Source: Isoetes taiwanensis (lineage: Eukaryota; Streptophyta; Lycopodiopsida; Isoetales; Isoetaceae). From it: a DNA stretch of 64,000 bases. The notes below the pieces were generated by a model. The model had not been told where the DNA came from. It worked only from the letters and a program-made list of their open reading frames with translations, and did no database searches. Location of the stretch: the NCBI GenBank assembly GCA_021234155.1, contig JAJEKV010000190.1, forward strand, positions 356,973 through 420,972, written 5' to 3'. Positions 1 to 12,864 of this stretch are shown here, one piece after another. The translations under genes were made by a program, and so were the position numbers. The first letter of the stretch is position 1. Each line of letters starts with the position of its first letter.

Positions 1-1400
1 TGCATACTTCGTTCAATTACAATATTACTAACAGTAGAATGTATTGTGAATGTATGGAGCCTTGAAGCAGGTATGCTCCCTTGTTTTCAGCGGTCGCGTC
101 AAAGATAAACTATACTTGTTTGTCATCCATTGCTTGTGAATTTCATGTTCCACTGAGGAGTCGAGGTAAAAACTAAGAAACAAATCGAGGATACGGTCCA
201 ACGGTCACCAAGAAGTCAAAGCTGATGATAATGTGTGTGGCGGTAACTTCATTCTCCCAGTCGATAGTTAGGCTTGTCGAGCTATCCACGGACCCGACAT
301 CACGGTGAAAAGAGATGTTTGTGATGTATAATGGGAGTAATTTTTTGGAGATTTGACTTGAGGGAGGTCGATTAGATGTTTTTGCATTCGGGAAGTAGCA
401 ACTGAACAAATGAAGCGAGGTATTATGTCTACTTAGAGGGTGGGGATGATAGCCAGCACAAATTGCTTACGGGTGCAGTGATGCTAGAGTGAAAAGAACA
501 TTGAAATGGTTAGGACACCTCTGCGACCCGCGAACTTCCATGAGGAGTTTTGAAAGGGCTGGGGCGGGAGAACAATGTTGAAATAACGGATGGGTGAAAG
601 AGCTGACGACTTAACCCGCAGGGAAGAGAATATCGCGAAGAGTACTTGATTTAATATAGAAAACCATCAGCGGCTCGCTCGCGCCAGTCAGCCGCAGAAG
701 AACCTGCCGGAAAAAGTCAGCACCATTCAAGTAAATGTTCCTCAAGACCTTACGGTTAGAGTCGCGAGGACCTTCCAATCCCCTCAAAATAGAAAATGAC
801 AAGAAGAGAGCGGCTAGGGTCATGAGCAAACTTACAAAGTATAGAGACAAGTATTATCAGATTGGTCACCGGCTTCACCTACCTTAATTCAATGAAGCTA
901 TTAGTCGACCGTATTTGCTGTATTAAAGTAGAAAGTTCGACATAGCACAAATCAAAAAAAGATAATAAGATTCCATCCTTGAAAATCAGAACAACACCTT
1001 CCAATGAACTGGCGTCATTCTGATATAAATTAGAAAAACCACTAATTTAGTGAAGTTTGAAAGGTTACTCAAATCATAAAGGTTATGATCAAATGGCAGG
1101 CAACATTCTCTGAAACTAGATTAAGTTCAGTGCTTGAAACTAGATAAGCAACAATAAAATGTTTATAGATCACGTATTCCAGTAAGAAGATGTAGATTTC
1201 TATTGTTACCACAAGTCTTAATGATCTTGTCCGAAATAAAGCCGGTGAATGATATAGGAAAGACCTTTCTATACAAGAGGTAATATACTACGTATTCTTA
1301 TGTCTTTATACATGTGGAAGAAAGCGAGTTCGCAGCTGATCTTGGCGTGAACAAAATGTAAGACCAGTTCCGCAGCGCGGTCGCGGCGAAACATTCATTA
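1..1400. other. Intergenic AT-rich DNA, no gene seen
   Basis: No reading frame here has a recognisable motif and the open stretches (about 80 codons at most) look like chance. I see no RNA gene, long repeat or transposon end. Confidence 0.5.
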
Positions 1401-1402
1401 TA

Positions 1403-1660
1403 AAGTAGCTTCCAGCGCGATGCTGGCGTGAGCGGATAATTATCTCAAGTGAGCGGATAATAATTTTAAGTAGATCATAGCGTATAATATCTAAGTAGCT
1501 TCGCGCGGTCGCGTGAGCGGATCAATATCTCAAGTGAGCGGATAATAATTTTACGGTAGGCGCAGCGCCAGTATAGAAAGTAGCTTCCGCAGCGCGCCGC
1601 TGCGTGAGCGGATAACTAATAAATGGCTACGCAGCGCGGTGCAGCGTGAGCAATTATTAT
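1403..1660. repeat. Diverged tandem repeat (85-90 bp period) with GC-rich hairpins
   Basis: AAGTAGCT recurs at 1403, 1493 and 1578, giving periods of 90 and 85 bp. Each unit contains a GC-rich palindromic block followed by GTGAGCGGATAA and an AT-rich tail. The blocks differ between units but stay self-complementary: CCAGC/GCTGG near 1412 and CGCAGCG/CGCTGCG near 1588. A fourth partial unit trails off near 1660. It stands out as GC-rich words in AT-rich DNA. Confidence 0.65.
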
Positions 1661-4600
1661 TTCAAGTAGAACATATCGTTTATTTACTAGAGCGTAGAGT
1701 TCCATTAGCAGCGTGAGCGGACATGACAAGTCTCATTTTTTTTTGTTTCACTATTCTTATGCTGGCTGCTGCTGCGTACCGTGTTGAGCAATTCTGCGTC
1801 ATGCAAGAGAACAGTGGAATGAATATGGAAGGCCGATGCCAAAAGCTGACGAGTCGAAAGTAAAGGCCAAGTTCCAGCCCCTTGAGAGGGACACTGCTGA
1901 AAGCGATCATCGGGGATGAGCGTGTCGAGAATCAAAAGCGGTGGCGAAGAAGAAGGAGAAACCATCCCAGATTGTGAACTCGTAGCGCAAAAGAGAATCC
2001 TATAAATCATTTTCTCCAAGGATGAAGTGTAGGATAAATTAAGGCAGAGTTCTTTGGCAGCTTATCTTTGGCTGGAAAGTTGCCGGACCAATGGTAGGGT
2101 ACCTCCGGTCGACGCGTCAATTGAAGACATCAATGTATGCAGAGGTGAGAAAAGTGAGCGGCAACCGGATCTTGCAGTGTTAGATATCACCCAGGCAGCG
2201 CATTGGTGAGGTTCTATACAAGAAGAATTCAATTTGCTAAGGATAGAACTGTTTCATTGGCCAACACCTGAGGCGTGAAAAACATTAACATCATCACGAG
2301 AAAGGGTGTATGCGGCGGGTTCGGAAGTTTTAAAGTACCTTGTGAGGACATTGTAGAAATAGATATATTTGGAAGTATAACATTTTTAACTTCGGATTTG
2401 AAGAGGTATGCCAAGCTAGCCCACTGATATATAAGGAAAATAGCTTAGTGAATGTAAAGCATTTGCTCTCCCTTAGCCTAAAGTCATCCGCGGACATTGA
2501 GAAAAGATTGCGGTATGCGACAAGGCGCATTTAAAAGAAGTTGATGTTGAATATGTGGTCTCAAAGGGTTTAAAAAATCGCAATGCAGTAGAAGCGAAGT
2601 CAAAAGCGTCTCGACTTTGGACAGCAGGGGAGATGGAGTGGACAAAAGATGAGTCTGATCGTTCTTTGGAGTGCGTCTTGTGGCGGGCGGCGGATGAAGC
2701 GTACTATACTATACGTTGTTATATGTACTCAGGATATATCCTCGTCAATGCCCTATAGAATTTTACGAGGATCTCGAATGCGTTAAGTGATAAGGCAATT
2801 AAAGATTGAAATTGTAAATAAGGTTAGCGGCGCCTTTAGTGAGCCTTAATGAATAAATCTTCTACTTTAGTTCACAGCATGATCTTGGCGTGGTGGTCAA
2901 CATTTTATATTTTAGTATACTTATTGGTTTAGCGGTTTGTGGGGATGAATCTGTGATGTTCTCGGGCAGGGCTAAAAGATCTTCCAAGTGATGTATCGCT
3001 GCTGATCATTGTGTTCCGCACGATGACCATTCACGATAAAAGCAAGAGTATCCTCTGCCTGCAGGCAAGCGCCATGGCAATGTTACTTCTTTGGATGAGC
3101 CTAAGGTTAAAAATTCGTTTGAGTTGAGAGGACAATGTTAGCGGAAGATGAAATTTGAAGACATCGGAGAAGCCAGAACCTCACGATCCTCTTCTTGGAG
3201 ACACATCAAATCTGAGTTAACTGCTTAGCGAAGCCCAGAGCTTAGTAAACAAAAAGCAGCTTTTTCTATTGCTTTGTGAGTTATCTTGTGGAAGCTTTTG
3301 CGCCGCGGAACCACTTGTTGGGATATCTTGTGGAGGTTATAGGAAGAGAAGCGTTAAAGACGGTAGGAAATATCACGGCCGTCCCACTTCTCCCATCCAG
3401 TGAAGAATTTCTGAAGCGTCTTTTGCTTATGAAAAGGTTCTCTACTTAATCCAGACGAGGTCCTCACGAAGAGGAAGGCTCTTAGTTACATCCTTTGTCC
3501 AGATGTACTCTGCTGACCAACAACAAGGCAGAGACAAATGAAGCTACAACTTGCCAATATGTCTTTTAGAGAAGCTGACCAAATGCCTTGCCCACAAGCA
3601 CATTACTATCCCTCTAAACTTTGTGCTTGAGAAACGAGCAGCAGGGAAATGAAAATGAGAAGGGGATAGCTAGAAGTTGAAGAAGGGGATAATGAAAATG
3701 AAGGAGATAGTAATGGTGATGTGGGTGATGTAGCAGCGATCACTCTAGTGATTCAAGCGGTTAGCAATTCCATGAGGTTTACGCTTAATCCGGAAACTAA
3801 ACTAAGTGAAAAAAGTTACATTTCGATAATGAATTGGTTTATGGGGTGCTGATTTTCTAATAGAAGAGAGCGGAGGCGATTAAAGGTATGGCTGGCCTTG
3901 AGTCGCGTGAACTAAAGTATTAAGTGTTCACTTTTTAAGTATTAAATCTTATTTAGAGCTTTTTATTTTGGGAGTTAATTCGTGTCATCCAAGATTTTTT
4001 GGTATTTGATTTGAGCAGTGCTGATGTTCGAGCGGTTAAGGAGGAGCGGTGGTCATGGAACTAGAATGATAGGTATGTCTTGAAAGCCTTATGAAAGCGG
4101 CCGCAGAAGTGGGATTTACCCTCGACCTTATCTCAAAGTGCTGCGGCGTAAGCGTTGAATTGTCCGTTGTGTTATATGGTCTTCAATGGAGTTAAGGGTA
4201 TAAGGGATATTGCGCGAAGGTAGTGCGAGATTAACCGCCAGGACTTGGACATCTGTTTTGGGACGAGGCGGTGTAGAAGATATAAAAATCAAAAGGACTG
4301 TTTGGCGGTTGTGAAAAAGATGTCCAACATGATGTACGCTTTTTGGAATTTTGGACAAGAATGACGCAGTAATTATTGATGATAGTGCGTTGAAATGTAT
4401 TTTTAATCACTTTCCTTGAGCTTTGAATCCTCCAGGTCTTATCACGGACTTGTTTGACTTCGGACACATTTCTCTGGAGTTCATCGGCGTCTTGAAGGAG
4501 TTAACCGAGGGAAAGCTGTGCCGACATCCATAAATCACATCTGCTTTAGGCGGGAGTTACGAGATAGACCACGCTCTTGAAGCAATTGTACTTTCGATAG

Positions 4601-4750
4601 AATCCGTTGAGGATTTATATGATCAATAAAATATACATTTTTATGAGTATATATATTTCTTATATCCATTGTCCGGAACCACGAGAAAATGATGAAGCTA
4701 GCAGCGCCTTGCGCGTGAACTTTAAACAACAAATCACCTTTTTTCTTGTT
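1661..4750. other. Intergenic DNA, no supportable gene
   Basis: Composition is mixed, with scattered GCGG words and a purine-rich low-complexity patch near 3650-3720 (repeats of GAAAATGA and GATGTGG-like words). Short open frames occur on both strands, such as 2555-2758 on the plus strand, but none shows a family motif or splice context I can defend. It may contain decayed transposon sequence that I do not recognise. Confidence 0.4.
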
Positions 4751-5185
4751 GTATGCGTTCTGCTTTATGTATATCTTGTTTAAATGAAGCATTTCTACCA
4801 GTTTTCTTTACGACTTCTTCTAAGTTGCGAGACCATTATAGAGCGACAAAACGGTATCAATTTGAGAACGCAAATTTAAATTTACTGATCAAATACATAC
4901 AAAAACCATATAAGAAAATTAAAACCTGCATTCATGACCATAAGAAACTCTAAAAATGGTAATTAAGTCTTGTCTTTGGAATAGGCATAATCCCAAAATA
5001 AATGAATAGAGGTTGTTGATCCATTCATGTGCATGACATGCAATGTCTAATCAAGATTCTAGAGCTTTTTAATATAGGAAATGTTTTCTTAGGTTTGTTC
5101 TAAGTATAAGCTAGATATCTGAATTTCATTATGGAAATTCAGCAATGTTTTTTCTGGCAAGTTCATAGAGATTGGTTCTTGCAGA

Positions 5186-5500
5186 TGAAAGATCTTGAAA
5201 CAAACCTAGCAATGCAGAAATCCTTGAACATAGAACTGAAGTGAGGCATTAAGCCTTATGATATAAGATACAGATTCTTTGCTAAATGTTAGTATATATT
5301 TAGATTTTCCTACTTCCATTTTGCAGAGTTGTTTGAGTATGCGAAGTATTCCAATGCAGGATCAGAAAGGCTTCAAGACTTGGTATTTGTCATCGTTTCT
5401 GGGCCGATGAATGTGCAAAAAATAGAACACGAAGGGACAAATGTTTTTGACGTTTATTCTTTCCCCATATATTAGGCAGAATATGAAAGAAAGAAATTGG
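5186..5500 (+). CDS. Possible chain of three small coiled-coil exons (hypothetical)
   Basis: Three short segments look like plant exons. The first (about 5186-5241) follows a TTCTTGCAG acceptor, reads MKDLETNLAMQKSLNIEL and stops at an AA|GTGAGG donor. The second (about 5327-5381) follows a pyrimidine-rich TTTTGCAG acceptor, reads ELFEYAKYSNAGSERLQDL and meets a G|GTATTTG donor. The third (about 5480-5515) follows TTAGGCAG and reads EYERKKLGSRL. All three are charged and heptad-like, as expected of one coiled-coil protein. The phases of exons 1 and 2 do not join without a 1-nt indel, so this is either a decayed gene or carries a sequence error. A preceding piece might lie at 4825-4950. I cannot name the protein. 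Chance is possible because each piece is under 60 nt. Confidence 0.3.
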
Positions 5501-5519
5501 GTTCACGGCTGTAGGTACA

Positions 5520-6445
5520 TGGGGATTTGCAATCTGTTTATAACTGTGACTTAGCATGTCAATTGATGACATGCCTATGTCCATAAACTGTCAAGTGGGC
5601 CGACACGACTGGTAGTACATCTTCTAGCAAGGAATGGTGATTATGCTTCAGAAAATATTTGTGGACAAGAAGTCAGTTAACTGTCTTGAGAAACATTTGC
5701 ATTCGGGTAAATTTGGCATGTAGCCATTGCCAACACTTAGGCACTGCAAAGCTAAGACCTTCAATAGGGCAGTTATTTATTGTTACTTATTTTTGCTAGG
5801 GCAGAAGCTTTAGTTACGAACTTCCATGCACGAAATTGACAAACTTATTGATGCGTATGTATGATTTGTAACAATACAGAGTATGTACAACATACAGTCA
5901 TGACATAAATGTTTTAGCATGTACAGTACACAATCATAATTTTTAATGTTTTCCATTTGCACAACATTATCAAGATTCCTTTTCCTTTTACCACCAACAG
6001 AACATTTGCCCCAAAAATTATGCCTAACAAAAAGCCCAGCAACGCTGGGCACTTTTTCTAGTAATAATAATAAAAGGAAAAGAAATATCTGTTTTTCTAG
6101 CATGAGTTTACCTTGCCCCATTCTCACTTTTCACATGGCAACAACTCCTTGTTGCAACAACTAGAGTTTGGAACTTCAATGAACCCTTGACAACCATTAC
6201 GATTGAAACCCTTTAAGGATATATAGGCATATGTTCCTTTAAAAGCTCAATACACACTTGACAGCCATTACAGTTGGTCCTTCAAGAACACACATGCATA
6301 TGTTTGCGCAATATTGTAAGGCACAAAAAATAATAAATGACACAATAAATTTGAATGTTATTCATGGCCGTAAACTCTTAGTCTATTTTTGATCATCTCT
6401 CATCCACATCCAATTTTGAATATCTTGCATTTGCAATACTTTTAT
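5520..6445. other. Intergenic AT-rich DNA with one strong hairpin
   Basis: No gene seen. Around 6029-6060 there is a hairpin with GCCCAGC and GCTGGGC arms, flanked by A and T runs. It resembles a bacterial intrinsic terminator, but nothing around it is prokaryotic. Confidence 0.45.
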
Positions 6446-6446
6446 T

Positions 6447-6475
6447 GATACAAGAAATTTATCGCGGCGGCCTTG
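6447..6475. repeat. Short dispersed motif with GC-rich core, copy 1
   Basis: A TACAAGAAA word followed by TTATCGCGGCGGCC occurs here and again at 12541-12566, in otherwise different AT-rich surroundings. It may be the end of a small dispersed element. Here the GC core runs into TTGGCTGC and the palindrome is imperfect. Confidence 0.45.
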
Positions 6476-7299
6476 GCTGCAAAAGCACTTTTCTATTAAA
6501 TTCCAGAAAGGATTTGATTCTGAACTGTCACGAGGAATTGAATTTATGTTTATTTTTGTAGCGCTGCAAACTGTGCAAAATGTAAGCGAAGAATTTTGTA
6601 GGATATGAATGAGTGAAAATTTAAATCCCGCATACTTTCTCTTTGTTAGAGCCTTTCTTCCAGTCACCCTAAGGTAATGGTACTTTAGGGTGATCAAGAT
6701 AATCGAGGGTTTTCAATAAATTGGTACCTCTAATGGGAGAGATATGTTAGAGTTCTTTTTTCAAGAGTCATGGAGTAGAGATTTTTTCAACAACACAGCC
6801 ATTTGTATATCTTGGTTTGTGATATATGCCTTAGCTATCTTCTAGCCGTTCTCTGTTTTTTTAGAAGATATAGGTTCTACATAGTTGGTTCTTAGTGCAC
6901 TTATTTAAACTCTTTTTGTCTTGAAACTAATCTAGTAGACATTGATAAAATGGCAAGCGACAAACTTACTGAAAGCAAGTGTGAATGCCAAACCGCGATA
7001 AATGTTTTGCTTTGTTTGAGTGGTAGTAATGTACATTTTCAACAAATGCTACAAAGACTTTTCTATGGCACAAAAACTCTTTTATAATGTGTCGGGGAAA
7101 CTAATTTCTTTATTTCACGTGAAAATTAATAAATGAAACCTTATATAGAAAGAGTATTGAATGGTTGAAGAGTTAAAATGGCGGATTGATCATTCTTGAG
7201 GAGTGAGGTTCATGAGAGCGACACTAGCCGCCAACGCCCGGATTTTCAAACCTTTGGTTAGGCATCTGCCTCTATATGGAGACAAAGCACTAACTTCTG

Positions 7300-7425
7300 A
7301 TCTGGAATAATAAAAGAACTATCAATCTCCTTTCGCCGGCCCGAGGAGGTACAGCAAATATGGTCACGGAATAATAAAAGAACTGTAATTTCTATTTTAT
7401 CACCTTTAGAGGTACAACCAAACGC
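7300..7425. repeat. Imperfect tandem duplication (~65 bp unit)
   Basis: GGAATAATAAAAGAACT occurs near 7303 and 7369, followed in both units by a similar block ending in GAGGTACA. Simple local duplication; no coding value seen. Confidence 0.55.
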
Positions 7426-7429
7426 GATG

Positions 7430-10140
7430 ATTTTTATGAAGATACTTAATCGAGAAAAGGATTTGAATATAGACCAGCTCACTTGGAGATGAAATAGATG
7501 ATTCAAATTATATACACACAATCACTAGTCATATTCTATCCTCACGGTGTGATAGGTCAAAGGGAATTTAGATTTCTTACATGCGTCTGCGGATAATGCC
7601 TTTCTCATATGCTCTGTGAAAGGCGTAATAATATGAAATCTATTTGACATCTCTAGAAGTTCTTGCGTTTCTTAAGACTTAGAATCTCGACTAAAAGGCA
7701 CGGGCCTTGCTAGAAAGCTTACCAAATCTATTATCCTCCTTGCGAATAGTAATGCAACACATGTCTATAAAATGGTAGGCAAGCTGGCAAATAGAATACT
7801 AACCACGGTTTCCGTTGAGGCACTACTCGCTAAAGATACCCAATGACTAACGCGTGAATAGCAGGCCATTTTGGAATGCTTAGGAAGTATCAAACTCACA
7901 CGGAAAAAGAGGTAGGAAAAGCCCGGCCGAGATTCTATGGAAAAACTAGGGCATCCGGCATGCAGATTTCCGGGGAGCTGCACACATGCAGGCCCCGGGG
8001 GAAGAAGCATGTAGAACTTCTATTTTTCCTTGATCAAAAGACCGTTCGCGGCAGAAGGAGCTAGGTCCATGTCTTTACCTGATTTAGGATGTTCTCAGTA
8101 GTTAAGGTCATATATTTTCTGAGCATTGCATCGGTTGAAAAGCTTGGTGCTTTGGCCTTTACCTAAAGCAAGGATCGAAGTAAACCTAATTTAGCCGTTT
8201 TTCTCTTCAATCATTCAAAATGCAAAGATCTAGTTCTATAAAGGCTGATCCTACACCAATCTACATGGACAATCCTCTACCGCTGACCTAAAAGGGATTG
8301 AGAAAAATAGTGAGAAAATAGAAGTTTGTATAAAAAACTCACCTTGAATCCCATTGAATCACATATAAAGCGTACACCTATTATATAATGGAGTTAGCAA
8401 AAGCTATTTATACATATAAACATGCCAACCACTAGGAAGCATTTTGGAGCATTAGCTGGTGCTTGAGGAAGCAGCTTTCTATCTATTGTGAAAAAATATA
8501 AACATGAGGAGGGAAGAAATCAAGCGGCCATTTACTTACTTCAATTAATAGACACGAAGAATGTAGTTTTGCTTGAGGCCGAAGACATCATTGATGAAGC
8601 GATACCTATGTATGCGTGCATGCCCGCCATCATAAGCGGCCGGTATGAAGTCAGCAGGAGGGAGATGTGAATAGAAAAATTACGTGGCATAAGAATAAGA
8701 GCGTGAGATTAGATTGCGGCCTTGAAAAAAATATCGACAAAAAGCAGGAAAATAGAAATTAGGCTGACTTGGCCGACATATATGTTGAGGAAAGAAACTG
8801 ATATCATTAGTTGAACATTTACGTCCAAACCCCAAGATAACACATTGTCTCGACAACCCCCGGGCAAAAGCTTGTTCAAAATTCTTTGGGATGAATGATC
8901 TGGTCGATGAAACCAAAAAGGTTCAAGTTCTTGAACTTGAGAGTTATAAGACCTTCTTTGGGTTGCCTATGGAGGGGTCTTGCTCATCCTAAATGTTTTC
9001 CCATCTTTGCCCCGAGCCTGTCCTACCGCTAATTTTTTCATTTTTTGTGGGTAACTTGCAAATGTGTAGCTACCCACTTTAAACCATTGTAGAAAAAACA
9101 ACTGCGATATTAAGTTTCTTGGATGCACACCAAGAAACGTGAAAATAAAAAGAAATAACAATAGGAGAAACACAAGAAATAATAGGAATGTGGTAGAACT
9201 CATAGCAAAAAGCCGCAAAAAGCTGAATCTTTGGCTGAGTTAGAGCACGAAATCAGTTGGAGTGCTAACAAAGTACTGGAACTCCAAAAGTTGGGCATGT
9301 TAAACAAAAAGATACCCATATATCTACCTTGTTTGGAAAAATGCATCTAATGTATGCTACACCGAAAAATTCTTCTCTAAAAGATAAAAACCACATGGAT
9401 GTTTTTTGGTCCTCACATTGCATAATCTTGTGCCATCTGAGAATGATTCTTTTAATGAATATGCACAGTGGGGCATTTTACTCCTATATACATGTTGTGG
9501 GACATTTATCCATTTATTGTGGGGTGCATTCTAATTAGGTGCAACTTCTGATGTATGGCGGCATGGAAAATGGGGAGCAGATTCCAGGGGCCCCGCGACC
9601 AGGGGGAGCTGGGAGTGGGTCTGGAATCGCAACCCAGTTCCAGGCCGCCACAACATGGCAAGTGGGTAGATTTATATGTGAATCACGTGCACATGACTGC
9701 TTGAGCGGAATTGCTAAGCCCTGAAGAGACCGAGTTGCCATGTTGTGGACCAAATTGCAGGAAGGGTTGAAGCCGATTGTTACATTATGGGAGGAGATGA
9801 TGGGTACTAGGAAGGCGTGCAATGTTAGAATAAAATTGGGGTGTGGATATTATTGTTGGGGGACGATGTGGCGAGCATGCAACGAACCGAATATAACAGA
9901 GAGGATGACGATGGGCAAGTAAGCAAGAGATGGCGGAGACGGGCTTGGAAGCGGAGGCTGGTCGGCAAATGAAGCATGAGACGGAAGCAAAAGGGAGGGA
10001 GTCCGAATGGCCCCTCAAGGCGAGCAGAGTAGTGGGCAGTGCCGAGCTTTACCATAGTGGCGACGAGGCTGATGAGGAGGCTGAGTTTTTGAGCCAACGC
10101 CCCTGGCCTGTTAAAGACGAAGCCCAAAAACACACCACCC
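7430..10140. other. Intergenic DNA, no supportable gene
   Basis: Several 60-100 codon frames exist on both strands (for example 7876-8064, 8488-8670 and 9930-10226 on the plus strand). None contains a recognisable domain and none sits in convincing exon borders. The stretch 9540-10140 is GC-richer and might contain decayed coding sequence. Confidence 0.4.
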
Positions 10141-10150
10141 TTGCACATCA

Positions 10151-10243
10151 ATGCCCTCTCCCCTTAAAACCCACATCCCCTCTTCCTCGCAAATTGCCTC
10201 ATCTCCAAGTCCCCCAACCCTTCTAACTTCATCAACTCACTCA
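10151..10243 (+). CDS. Possible first exon with transit-peptide-like N terminus (hypothetical)
   Basis: An ATG at 10151 opens a Ser/Pro/Thr-rich stretch of about 31 residues with almost no acidic residues, resembling a plastid transit peptide. It ends at a CTCAG|GTACC donor-like site near 10243. The sequence then becomes pyrimidine-rich and runs into a pentanucleotide microsatellite, so no second exon can be assigned. Composition alone suggests the reading; this is weak evidence and the exon may be chance. Confidence 0.2.
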
Positions 10244-10261
10244 GGTACCATTGTAACAGTT

Positions 10262-10340
10262 TTCTTTATTCTATTCTATTCTATTCTATTGAATTCAATT
10301 CAATTCTTTTCTTTTTTTTTTTTCTTTTCTTTTCTCTGGC
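10262..10340. repeat. (TTCTA)n/(TTCAA)n microsatellite and pyrimidine tract
   Basis: About four TTCTA units are followed by GAATTCAATTCAATTC and then a T/C-rich run. The same pentanucleotides form the tails of the LINE copies elsewhere in the window, but the conserved LINE end box is not next to this tract. Confidence 0.75.
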
Positions 10341-10344
10341 TAGG

Positions 10345-12540
10345 TCACGAGATGTGCAATTCTTTTCTTTTCTCTGTCTAGGTCACAATAGGTCACGAGA
10401 TGTGCTAGGCTTTGGGTTGTCAACCCACACGTGGCGCGGAGATGTCAACCCCTAATGTAAATTTTCTTTAATTATAGATTGTGTCATGTTATTTTCGTTT
10501 CTTTAATTAAAGATTGTCTTCTGGTTGGGCAGTCTAGTGGAGCTTTATGCCAAAAGCTATCGTATCAAAACGTATTTGCCCACCTTTAGTCCTTGCTTCA
10601 ATGCTTGTTTTTATCTAGCAATGAATGAAGCCTCTTAGTTTGTTCTTGGAAGGCTCTTTTCTTTAATCTACATTTGTCCTCTTGGTGGTTCCATGTTTTG
10701 TCTTAGAACTTATAACCATTGCATTTCTTCCATCACATATGGTTGGTTTACTATAATATAATTTCCTGCAATCGTCTTTTTTGTGAATCGACTTCTTGTC
10801 TAGCATATGTGCATATCACATAGTGAAAGCACAGCAAGGAACATTACTTCGGCCAATCAAGAAAGAAGACAATCCTTTAATTATTTGTAATTTTCTTTTA
10901 CATGATAGAAAGTGCCTACTCTTAATTATCATCTGACTTTTTTTTTTTTTTTATACGTAATGTAGGAACTCTTTCATCCACTTTTCATGCAATGTTGGTT
11001 TCTTCACATAGAAAGGAATGTTGGCTGTATGAGAAGGAATGTTGGATGTAGGAGGGTCTCTCCTTCAGATAGAAAGGATATAGTTTTAGTCAAAGAGCTC
11101 CTTTAGGGTTGGAGTTGGCATTTAGATTATGTATAAGCTTGTCAAATGAGTCATTGAAGCTTAACTATCGCATGGCTAGAACAGAGAAAACACCTACAAC
11201 TTCATGCAAAGTAGGGACACATGTATATGACTTTTTATTTTCTCAGATGTAGACCTACAACACCATGCAAGATCATGGTTATCATCTACGCATGCAAAAT
11301 GTTAATCTAGAAGAAGCAAAAACTACAATGGCCAAATATGGCCACCCAAGAAAGAAAAGAAAAGTACAACATTCTTATTGTAATTTTGGTGTGCATGTGA
11401 TCAAATCGCTCCCCTTTAACTAATTTTAATCCTTCATATTATGCAACCTGGACTTCTGTACTCCACTTTTTATAGGCTTCTTTGGATCTCTGGTCTATAA
11501 ACCCTCAATTCATCTATTTTAGGAATATATGTCGTCCAAAATGCCTCCCAGCCTCTAGTGGTTTTATAGTTGTTTTCATTTGATATCATGTCAATGATCC
11601 CTTTTTTGAGCTATCTTTTATTGATTATCATATATACTTGATTAGTTAAAACGCGGCGAAGGCTATATCATATAATTGCCCGCATAATAGCGCGGTACAC
11701 GGAAATCTTTTGAAGGATGTAGCTCTCACATTTAATATGTCCCATCTGCCTATCTCAATTCTGAGGTGGCACACTCCTTTGCAAATGGACACAATTGCTC
11801 TACGCTTTTTTATGGGTGTTAACAAGTATTGATGTGGCCCCCAAGCCGTATGTGAAACGTAACAATTTAGAAACCTCGTTGAATATAGGTATGTATAGGC
11901 ATTTCTAAATTTTTATCTTGATGTTATATTCAATTGTGGGCAACACAAACTATGTTTGAAAGCAATGCGTTAAGGGCTACATTGGATAAAGGATAAGCAG
12001 TTAACAAATCTGAAGTTAGCTCAAATGATGTTGAACCTTTAGGTTAGAGAAGGCAAGTCTTGTTATGGAATCACTTTGAAGCATTGGAAACGTTGTCGAG
12101 AAAAAGTTGCCGTCAACACTGCATTTGATTATGACATTATAGTAGCCTATCAAGACTGCACTGGAGATGTTTGCTTAAGTTTTATAAACAAGACCTTTTT
12201 TTACGGTGTTTTTGTGGCTTGCATACATTCATGCTTTGTTTGTAAAATATTTCCTAGGCGCTTCAGCCTTGTTTCGTGTCAATTAATTGCATATGCAAGT
12301 TGGCCACATTAAGCTACCCATCATGAATGATACTCAAACTTCAATTGCATGTTGTTGGCTACAAAATCCCAAGCACCTAACTAAGTTGGAAAGCAATGGT
12401 TGACGAAAAATAATTATTCGATTCCACTATTATTGCCAAGGTATCAACGTTCACTATGGTTTATCCTAACCCATAACGTTACAAAGTTACCAAATATCCA
12501 ATTAATATTTCGCCCCCTTTGTGTTTTATTTTCTTAATAT
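10345..12540. other. Intergenic AT-rich DNA, no gene seen
   Basis: Long AT-rich stretch with homopolymer runs and a short local repeat near 10340-10400 (two copies of AGGTCACGAGATGTGC-like sequence). I see no coding signal, RNA gene or transposon end. Confidence 0.5.
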
Positions 12541-12576
12541 ATACAAGAAACTTATCGCGGCGGCCAAGGCCGCCGG
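12541..12576. repeat. Short dispersed motif with GC-rich core, copy 2; perfect palindrome
   Basis: Second copy of the motif at 6447. Here the GC core forms a perfect hairpin from 12558 to 12575, with 8-bp arms CGGCGGCC and GGCCGCCG around AA. It lies in AT-rich DNA. Confidence 0.5.
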
Positions 12577-12864
12577 AAATGTTTCTCTTGTTCTTAACCT
12601 GTTCAATTAAATCTATTATAATGTCCTACTTTTGTCAATTGGATCTATTATAATATCTAGCAGTCACAAATTCCTTGAACCTTAACTAACTTTTGGACCA
12701 CATTTTGTTAGATCTGTAAGATCTTTGAGATTAGTAGATACGTTGAATTTGCCTGTGTATGTATTATGTATCCTCTATGTTAGTACTTATTACCTTTGAT
12801 CACAGGTTAATAAATTATGACATACACCGGAGCAGCGATAAGCGTTCGGCAAATATATGCTTGC

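Noticed and set aside
1429-1615. lac-operator-like words GTGAGCGGATAA, several times
   Set aside because: The match covers only part of the operator and belongs to a diverged plant tandem repeat. No vector backbone, lacZ or antibiotic gene is nearby.
6029-6060. Hairpin with flanking A and T runs resembling an intrinsic terminator
   Set aside because: The setting is eukaryotic and no bacterial gene precedes it; treated as a chance hairpin.
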